Below are positions 5,642-10,188 of a stretch of DNA of 10,188 nt, one piece after another. Each line of letters opens with the position of its first letter. Positions within the stretch are counted from its first letter, which is position 1. Source of the DNA: Treponema sp. (GTDB lineage Bacteria; Spirochaetota; Spirochaetia; Treponematales; Breznakiellaceae); contig JAISPH010000058.1 in assembly GCA_031275035.1 (NCBI GenBank), positions 1 through 10,188 on the forward strand, written 5' to 3'. The notes under the pieces are model-generated. The model was not told the origin of the DNA, searched no databases, and saw only the letters and a program-made list of their open reading frames with translations. The position numbers were made by a program, and so were the translations under genes.

Positions 5642-7315
5642 TCATCTGGCATTATCCAGGTCCTGTTTTCGTATTACATTCCGCTGTATCTTGCCGCTGA
5701 TAGTCTTTGGAAGTTCCGCGGTAAATTCGACAATCCGGGGATACTTGTAGGGGGCGGTAACCCGCTTTACATGGTTCTGCAGTTCATGCTTCAGTTCCTC
5801 CGAAGGACTAAAACCCCGGGCCAGCACAATAGTAGCCTTGACCACCTGTCCCCGCAGGGGGTCCGGCGCGGCGGTTACGGCGCACTCAAGCACCGAAGGA
5901 TGCTCCATGAGGGCGCTCTCCACTTCAAAGGGACCTATCCGGTAGCCCGAACATTTTATAACGTCGTCGTTTCTTCCCACAAACCAGTAGTAACCGTCGC
6001 TGTCGTGCCAGGCCATGTCGCCGGTATGGTACACTCCGCCGTACCAGGAGGCCCGGGTTATTTCCTCATCCTTCCAGTAGCCGGTAAAGAGGCCCGGGGG
6101 CTGATTGTTCCCCGCATTGGTTATGCTCATATTGCCTACAATACCGTCGTCGCAGGGCTGTTCATTCTCGTCCAACAGGTTAAGGCCAAAGAGGGGCGCC
6201 GGTTTTCCCATGGAACCCGGCTTTACCGGAAGCCACTTGAAAGAGGCGGCCATTACCGAAGTCTCGGACTGGCCGAAGCCTTCCCTGATTTCAAGGCCCG
6301 TCATTTCCTTTATCCGGTGATACACCTCGGGGCTCAACGGTTCTCCTGCCAGAGAGGTATGTTTGATATAGCTGAAATCGAAGCCCGAGAGATCCTCCTT
6401 TATAAGAAAGCGGAATACCGTGGCGGGAGCGCAGAAGGTGGCGGGCCGAAGCCGGTCCAGGGCGGCAAGCATGCCCTGGGGGGTAAACTTTTCCGTATCG
6501 TAGACCCCCACTATGGCGCCGCAGATCCATTGTCCGTAGATTTTGCCCCAGGCGAATTTGGCCCAGCCCGAATCGGTCTGGGTCAGATGAACCCTGCCAT
6601 CCTCGACGCACTGCCAGTACTTGGCGGTAACGATATGCCCCAGGGGCAGGCTGTAATTGTGGAGCACCATCTTGGGCATTCCGGTGGTACCGGAGGAAAA
6701 GTAAATCAGCATGGAGTCCGCCGTTTTGGTAATCATGCCGGAAGGCCGGATAAAACTCTCCGGGGCCTTTTCTATGACGGCCCTCATGTCGATGCAGTCC
6801 GGAGGAACGGCGCTGCCGGCAACCGCATGCTTGAGTCCCGCGCACTGGGGCAGGGCCGCCCTGATGGTATCCAACAGCTCCGGGTCGTCAATACTGATAA
6901 GCAGCTTCACCTCGGCGGTATTACAGCGGTAGACAATATCCTTCACGGTAAGCTGATAGGTGCCGGGGATACAGATTGCGCCAATCTTCATCAGGGCGGC
7001 CATAAGAATCCACACATCGGGCCGCTGCTTCAAAATGAGCATCACCACATCGCCCTTCCGTATGCCCAGATCCAGGAGGGACCCGGCGGCCTTGTCGCTT
7101 AAACGCTTTATCTCCCCGAAGGTATAGGACTTCATCTCCGCTTCGTCGTTGGTCCACAGAAGGGCGGGCTTGTCCGGTTCCAGTACGGCCCATTGATCAA
7201 CTACGTCGTAGGCAAAGTTGAAATTTTCCGGTACATTGCACGCGTAGTTTTCGTAGAAGTCTTCGTAGCTTTCAAAATCAATCCTCGGGCAGAACCGCGA
7301 AAGTATTTCGTCCAT
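5642..7315 (-). CDS. AMP-forming acyl-CoA synthetase, medium-chain (ACSM)-like
   Basis: The product is 557 residues, normal for the adenylate-forming family. It activates a carboxylic acid to an acyl-AMP and then to acyl-CoA. Motifs in order: phosphate-binding YFSSGTTGMPK (205-215), TDSGWAKFAWGK (247-258; the DxGWAK pattern is characteristic of medium-chain and acetyl-CoA-type synthetases), EGFGQSET (345-352), YHTGD (429-433), the hinge region GRNDDVIKCSGYRIG (447-461) and PKTISGK with catalytic Lys542 near the C terminus. All catalytic residues look intact. The substrate cannot be read from the sequence; fatty, aromatic or branched acids are all possible. The ATG at 7315 lies 5 bases after the stop of the XRE-cupin regulator gene, so the two are probably co-transcribed. 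The gene converges on proC with no visible terminator. Confidence 0.92.
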   Translation of the reverse strand: MDEILSRFCPRIDFESYEDFYENYACNVPENFNFAYDVVDQWAVLEPDKPALLWTNDEAEMKSYTFGEIKRLSDKAAGSLLDLGIRKGDVVMLILKQRPDVWILMAALMKIGAICIPGTYQLTVKDIVYRCNTAEVKLLISIDDPELLDTIRAALPQCAGLKHAVAGSAVPPDCIDMRAVIEKAPESFIRPSGMITKTADSMLIYFSSGTTGMPKMVLHNYSLPLGHIVTAKYWQCVEDGRVHLTQTDSGWAKFAWGKIYGQWICGAIVGVYDTEKFTPQGMLAALDRLRPATFCAPATVFRFLIKEDLSGFDFSYIKHTSLAGEPLSPEVYHRIKEMTGLEIREGFGQSETSVMAASFKWLPVKPGSMGKPAPLFGLNLLDENEQPCDDGIVGNMSITNAGNNQPPGLFTGYWKDEEITRASWYGGVYHTGDMAWHDSDGYYWFVGRNDDVIKCSGYRIGPFEVESALMEHPSVLECAVTAAPDPLRGQVVKATIVLARGFSPSEELKHELQNHVKRVTAPYKYPRIVEFTAELPKTISGKIQRNVIRKQDLDNAR

Positions 7316-7320
7316 GGCGC

Positions 7321-7869
7321 TTATTCCTGAATGATGGTGATGAATTGGGCGGGACCCTTTACTGCGGCCTGGCCATGGGGCAGCCGGGCGTCGAAATAGA
7401 TGGAATCTCCCTGGTCGAGAATGTACTCCCGTTTGTCCACCGTTACCTTGACACTTCCCATGACGATATAGTTGAATTCCTGCCCTGAATGGGTAACTGG
7501 CGGCGCCGGCTCTTTCCCGGGGTCCAGATAAACCAAGAGGGGCTCCATGGTTCTGCCCTTAAAGTTATAGGCGAGGCTGGCGAATTCATAGCCCGGGAAA
7601 CGTTCTATCCTGACGCCCTTGCCGGACCGGCACAAGCTGGCGGTGTCCATCCGGGGATCTTCCCCGGTGAGCAGCACCGTTGTATCGGTTCCGAGAAGGC
7701 TGGATATTTTATACAGTACGCTGATGGGAATATCCAGCGCTCCCGATTCATACTGTTCATAGGTTTCAAAGGGGACATCGATATCCTTCGCCATGTCTAT
7801 GGCGCTGATTTCCAGTACCTCCCGGAATTCTTTTATCCTTTTTGGAATTTGAGCCGGATCATCCTGCAT
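7321..7869 (-). CDS. XRE-family transcriptional regulator with C-terminal cupin sensor domain
   Basis: The product is 182 residues. Residues about 8-62 form an XRE helix-turn-helix (IPKRIKEFREVLEISAIDMA, then a recognition region around VPFETYEQYESG). Residues about 105-180 form a cupin_2 barrel with THSGQEF (His127, Glu131), G138, and GDSIYFDARLPHG (154-166, His165). This fusion is a common small-molecule-sensing repressor or activator, typically local in action. A longer reading frame continues upstream to 8079 but lacks family similarity and lies inside the previous gene. The ATG at 7869 has an AGGCGGA site about 7 bases upstream and starts exactly where the HTH fold should, so I chose it. 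It overlaps the end of the ATC-hydrolase-like gene by 11 bases and precedes the acyl-CoA synthetase by 5, so it probably controls this unit in response to a ligand made or used by it. Confidence 0.92.
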   Translation of the reverse strand: MQDDPAQIPKRIKEFREVLEISAIDMAKDIDVPFETYEQYESGALDIPISVLYKISSLLGTDTTVLLTGEDPRMDTASLCRSGKGVRIERFPGYEFASLAYNFKGRTMEPLLVYLDPGKEPAPPVTHSGQEFNYIVMGSVKVTVDKREYILDQGDSIYFDARLPHGQAAVKGPAQFITIIQE

Positions 7870-8362
7870 GGTTTTTCCGCCTGAACCGGATTTCGCATTT
7901 GCCGTCTCCCCTGGCGATGGTTTTGAGGAGATCCAGCTCGCAGCCAAAACTTTCCGCAATGCCCCGGTCGCCCCACATGGCATATTCGCACATCCGGTCC
8001 ATCTCTTCACCGGAACAGCCCTGCTTCTGCCATGCCTTGACCAGGGGGCAGTAATGAAAATCCACGTCAAAATTGTCATCGGTACAGCGGCGGATCTTCA
8101 TCTCAAAGACCAGCCGTCCGGGGAGGCCGAAAAGTTTTTTCTTGAGCCGTTTCAGGCTGGTATCTTTTCCGTTTTCGCTGTGCATGCTCCCGTGGTAAAG
8201 GCCGCAACGGCGAATGGCAGGGGGGGCGAACTTTTCAGGATCAAGCCCCTGCCGGCGCGCTTCATCCAGGAGGAGATACATCCAAAGGGCCCGGTGTTCC
8301 AGCAGCGCCCGCACCGCCCGTATCAGCGGAAACTTGTTTTTTGGTTCGTTGATGATGCTCAT
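7859..8362 (-). CDS. L-2-amino-thiazoline-4-carboxylic acid hydrolase-like protein
   Basis: The product is 167 residues, cytoplasmic, with no signal peptide or membrane segment. The C-terminal half, DFHYCPLVKAWQKQGC (101-116), followed by MCEYAMWGDRGIAE (124-137) and LLKTIARGDGKCEIRF (145-160), matches the family named after L-2-amino-thiazoline-4-carboxylic acid (ATC) hydrolase. The founding enzyme opens the thiazoline ring on a pathway to L-cysteine in Pseudomonas. Most homologues in anaerobes have no tested function, so the name should be read as family membership only. Conserved Cys105, Cys116, Cys125, Cys141 and Cys156 and several His and Asp residues are candidates for catalysis or metal binding. 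AAAAGGAC precedes the ATG at good spacing and overlaps the end of the DUF4349 gene (11 bases apart). It overlaps the XRE-cupin gene by 11 bases. Confidence 0.8.
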   Translation of the reverse strand: MSIINEPKNKFPLIRAVRALLEHRALWMYLLLDEARRQGLDPEKFAPPAIRRCGLYHGSMHSENGKDTSLKRLKKKLFGLPGRLVFEMKIRRCTDDNFDVDFHYCPLVKAWQKQGCSGEEMDRMCEYAMWGDRGIAESFGCELDLLKTIARGDGKCEIRFRRKNHAG

Positions 8363-8373
8363 CGTCCGTCCTT

Positions 8374-9324
8374 TTATATATTGCCGGGATTAGTCTTCCC
8401 CGCAGCGGCGCGCCACAGCTTTTTCAAAAGGCCGATCTTTCCGAAAAAGAGCCAGAAGAGCAGGGCCAAAAGCAGGATACTGGGAACGCCGAAGACCACG
8501 ATCCCTATCAGCGTTACCAGAACCGCAGAGGCATAACCCCCAAAAGAACGAAACAGGCTGAGGATTTTGTCCCCCAGGCCGGGCTTGTTGTAGGACCCGG
8601 CGGGACCCGTCAGGGTCAGATCGATAGTGGCATAATCCGCCAGATCCGCCAGAGAACGGAGCTCCGTCCCGGTCCAGTCGATCTCCTGTTGCAGCTCCGC
8701 AATCCGCTTTTCCACCGAAAGGATCTCCTCTATGTTTTGGGCTCTGCCCAAATAACCCTGAAAGGTTTTGAGCAGTTCCTGTTTGGTGGCAAGCCTTCCT
8801 TCAAGATCATAGAATTGAATGGTTACATCCTCGGCGCTTTCGGTACGGTGGAGCAGCTTTCCCATGCCGGAGAGGGCGGAGAAAAAGGATTTGTAGGAGG
8901 CCGAGGGAACCCGGATGGTATAGGAACGGGAATCTTCATAGATGCTTGTGGAAGCGGCATAGGCATTGTAGGTATCCATAACGGCCATGAGGGAATCCTC
9001 CGTCTTTTCCGGATCTTCAACCTGAATACGGAGGCTGGCCCGTTGAACCAGCTTTCTGCTTTTTTCTGCGGATTGAGAGAGCACGTTATCCGCAGCGGGA
9101 ACGGCTTCGGCTTCGTATACGTCGTATTCGCCGGAGGTAGCCTTGGAAAAACCAGTCCCATAAAAACCAGCCTCCGATCTGCCGCTTTGAGCTGCAGCCA
9201 TGTCCGCCCCGGCAGCCGCTTGACTGCATCCCGGCAGAACCATTCCCAGGAATATACAGGCGCTTATCGGCAATACGGACAAAATGAACGCCGGTACAAA
9301 TCCCGGCTTAACCCTGTTCTTCAT
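8374..9324 (-). CDS. DUF4349 family membrane lipoprotein
   Basis: The product is 316 residues from the ATG at 9324, which has a strong GGGAGG site 5 bases upstream. An in-frame GTG at 9345 would add 7 residues without any benefit. A signal peptide ends in the lipobox LPGC (Cys33). A low-complexity linker follows, then the DUF4349 core (about 90-240), which begins with KLVQRASLRIQVED and contains a predicted coiled coil (about 170-220, FYDLEGRLATKQELL to EIDWTGTEL). A long hydrophobic segment (about 264-296) and a short basic tail anchor the C terminus in the membrane. The family occurs in many bacteria and has no established function. Its presence between yjbQ and the ATC-hydrolase-like gene may be simple co-transcription, since no shared role is evident. 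Confidence 0.88.
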   Translation of the reverse strand: MKNRVKPGFVPAFILSVLPISACIFLGMVLPGCSQAAAGADMAAAQSGRSEAGFYGTGFSKATSGEYDVYEAEAVPAADNVLSQSAEKSRKLVQRASLRIQVEDPEKTEDSLMAVMDTYNAYAASTSIYEDSRSYTIRVPSASYKSFFSALSGMGKLLHRTESAEDVTIQFYDLEGRLATKQELLKTFQGYLGRAQNIEEILSVEKRIAELQQEIDWTGTELRSLADLADYATIDLTLTGPAGSYNKPGLGDKILSLFRSFGGYASAVLVTLIGIVVFGVPSILLLALLFWLFFGKIGLLKKLWRAAAGKTNPGNI

Positions 9325-9350
9325 CAAACCTCCCAAACTCCCCACACATA

Positions 9351-9439
9351 AGCGCGCTCATTCCCAAAGGCAGCGCGGCGTAGACCCGTAAAAGCTATTC
9401 CCCCAGGATCCGTACAAGGACCCTTCGGGTCCGGGGGCC
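9351..9439 (-). repeat. Downstream copy of the yjbQ 3'-end tandem duplication
   Basis: This 89-base stretch matches 9461-9549 with five differences, all transitions; over 9359-9439 there are only two. The period is 110 bases. It repeats the last 14 codons of yjbQ plus the bases after its stop codon, but lies outside any gene, between yjbQ and the DUF4349 gene. It contains GGACCC/GGGTCC, able to form a 6-bp hairpin. Confidence 0.9.
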
Positions 9440-9460
9440 CGCCCGGAACCTGCACGTGCA

Positions 9461-9549
9461 AGCGTACCCATTCCCAAAGGCAGCGCGGCGTAGGCCCGTA
9501 AAAGCTATTCCCCCAGGATCCGCACAAGGACCCTTCGGGTCCGGGGGCC
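9461..9549 (-). repeat. Gene-overlapping copy of the yjbQ 3'-end duplication
   Basis: Bases 9508-9549 encode the last 14 residues of YjbQ (GPRTRRVLVRILGE), 9505-9507 is the stop codon, and the rest is 3' flank. The unit is repeated at 9351-9439. Between the two copies lie 21 unique bases that include the palindrome TGCACGTGCA (9451-9460). Confidence 0.9.
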
Positions 9550-9909
9550 GTCGTATTCATTAAACCAGATTCCCTGCCATGTGCCAAGGAGGAGCTTTCC
9601 TTCGGCAACAATGATCGTCAGGGAGGGGCCTACTATACTGCTTTTGGTATGGGCCGCGGAATTACCCTCGGTATGGCGGAATTCCCGCCGGTCCGGCGAT
9701 ACGGCCTCCAGGGCCAGAAGTACATCGTGGACTACATCGGGATCGGCGTTCTCGTTAATGGTAACCGCCGCGGTAGTATGGGGAACGAAGACCACGCAGA
9801 TTCCCTCGCATATCCCGGAGGCGGAGACTATTCTCTGCACTTCGCCGGTAATGTTAAGCCATTCGGTCCGCCGGTTTGTCTTTACATTGAAGCTCGATAA
9901 TGCGGTCAT
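9505..9909 (-). CDS. yjbQ: YjbQ/UPF0047 family protein
   Basis: The product is 134 residues, the normal length for the family. It shows the conserved PHTTAAVTINENADPDV (43-59), HTEGNSAAHTKSSIVGPSL (79-97) and the signature GTWQGIWFNEYDGPR (109-123). These hold the His and Glu residues thought to form the active or metal site. Family members complement thiamine-phosphate synthase mutants weakly, so they are often annotated as secondary thiamine-phosphate synthases; the true physiological role is unsettled. The ATG has an AAGGAG site 5 bases upstream. It follows the GNAT gene by 31 bases on the same strand and is probably co-transcribed or started from the AT-rich gap. Its last 14 codons and 3' flank are duplicated downstream. 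Confidence 0.93.
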   Translation of the reverse strand: MTALSSFNVKTNRRTEWLNITGEVQRIVSASGICEGICVVFVPHTTAAVTINENADPDVVHDVLLALEAVSPDRREFRHTEGNSAAHTKSSIVGPSLTIIVAEGKLLLGTWQGIWFNEYDGPRTRRVLVRILGE

Positions 9910-9940
9910 AGTTACTCCTTCTCCTGTGTTCTATATAATA

Positions 9941-10188
9941 CTAGGAATAATAACAGATCCGGTAATCTTTCAAAACCTTGAAACCTATTTTCTTGTAGAC
10001 CGCCCTGGCCGCGGGGTTCTGTTTTTTGACAAAGAGGGAGATATTTTTTCCCTGGGCCAAAAGCCGGCTTGAAAGCGAGGCGGCCATACGGGTGGCGATG
10101 CCCCGGCCCCGGTATTCGGGAAGAACATAGACGCCGCCGATTTGAAAGCAGGTAAAGGATTCGGCGTTGGTGTTGATCTTTCCCACCA
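9941..10188 (-). CDS. GNAT family N-acetyltransferase, C-terminal part (cut by right window edge)
   Basis: The visible 82 residues have no true start; the GTG at 10186 is probably an internal valine of a longer protein. The acetyl-CoA binding signature GGVYVLPEYRGRGIATRM (R-G-x-G-I) is clear, followed by the usual helix and NISLFVKKQNPAARAVYKKIGF, which is the classic GNAT C-terminal motif (N-x-x-A-x-x-x-Y-x-x-x-G-F). The protein would transfer an acetyl group from acetyl-CoA to an amine, but the substrate region is outside the window. It is the upstream neighbour of yjbQ on the same strand. No terminator stands between them. Confidence 0.88.
   Translation of the reverse strand, partial: VGKINTNAESFTCFQIGGVYVLPEYRGRGIATRMAASLSSRLLAQGKNISLFVKKQNPAARAVYKKIGFKVLKDYRICYYS

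Noticed and set aside
5646..5659. CTGG/CCAG hairpin followed by a short T-run after proC
   Set aside because: Only four pairs with a 6-base loop, and the Ts begin several bases later. Too weak to call a terminator.
5771..7102. A 443-codon open frame on the plus strand, antisense to the acyl-CoA synthetase gene
   Set aside because: The opposite strand encodes a protein with all family motifs over the full length. The antisense product has no recognisable motifs and is a by-product of high GC and codon bias.
7870..8079. N-terminal extension of the XRE-cupin gene up to 8079
   Set aside because: The extra 70 residues lie within the ATC-hydrolase-like gene in another frame and resemble no domain. 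The ATG at 7869 has a good ribosome site and starts at the HTH fold.
7868..9351. Long plus-strand open frames (7868-8536 and 8689-9351)
   Set aside because: They are antisense to the ATC-hydrolase-like and DUF4349 genes, which have clear family features and ribosome sites. The antisense translations look random.
9324..9611. A 95-codon minus-strand open frame spanning the 110-base duplication
   Set aside because: It is created by reading the duplicated yjbQ end in another frame, has no ribosome site, and overlaps yjbQ. Not a supported gene.
9930..9940. TATTATATAG upstream of yjbQ as a -10 box
   Set aside because: No hexamer resembling TTGACA lies 16-18 bases upstream on the minus strand, so no promoter is called there.

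Overview
The window carries ten complete and two edge-truncated protein genes, tightly packed and of high GC content. No RNA gene, CRISPR array, insertion sequence or phage gene was seen. Three of the proteins are lipoproteins with short, relaxed lipoboxes (A-S-C, A-G-C, P-G-C). Together with the ProB and ATC-hydrolase-like protein types this would suit an anaerobic, host- or gut-associated bacterium, possibly a spirochaete of the Treponema group. That placement is inference from gene style only, with low to moderate confidence.

Left block, minus strand (1-2400). A lipoprotein with a three-fold 13-residue helical repeat ends in a clear intrinsic terminator. It is followed by a NodB-type polysaccharide deacetylase lipoprotein with its own candidate promoter. 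Next come a perfect 13-bp hairpin and the N-terminal part of a D-2-hydroxyacid dehydrogenase, which runs off the left edge.

Centre, plus strand (2401-5634). A 324-base divergent intergenic region holds candidate promoters in both directions and a potentially structured leader. It is followed by proA-proB-proC, spaced by 3 bases each, encoding a complete glutamate-to-proline pathway. ProB lacks the C-terminal PUA domain.

Right block, minus strand (5642-10188). In transcription order this runs: a GNAT acetyltransferase (cut by the right edge), a YjbQ/UPF0047 protein, a DUF4349 lipoprotein, an L-2-amino-thiazoline-4-carboxylate hydrolase-like protein, an XRE-cupin regulator, and an acyl-CoA synthetase of the medium-chain (ACSM-like) type. 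The last three genes are tightly coupled (11-base overlap, then a 5-base gap) and look like one regulated functional unit of unknown substrate. Between yjbQ and the DUF4349 gene, the 3' end of yjbQ and its downstream flank are duplicated in tandem with a 110-base period. The acyl-CoA synthetase gene converges on proC with only 7 bases between stop codons.

The best leads for something undescribed are the hydrolase-like/XRE-cupin/acyl-CoA synthetase unit, the structured proA leader and the yjbQ tail duplication. Everything else looks like ordinary housekeeping or envelope genes.
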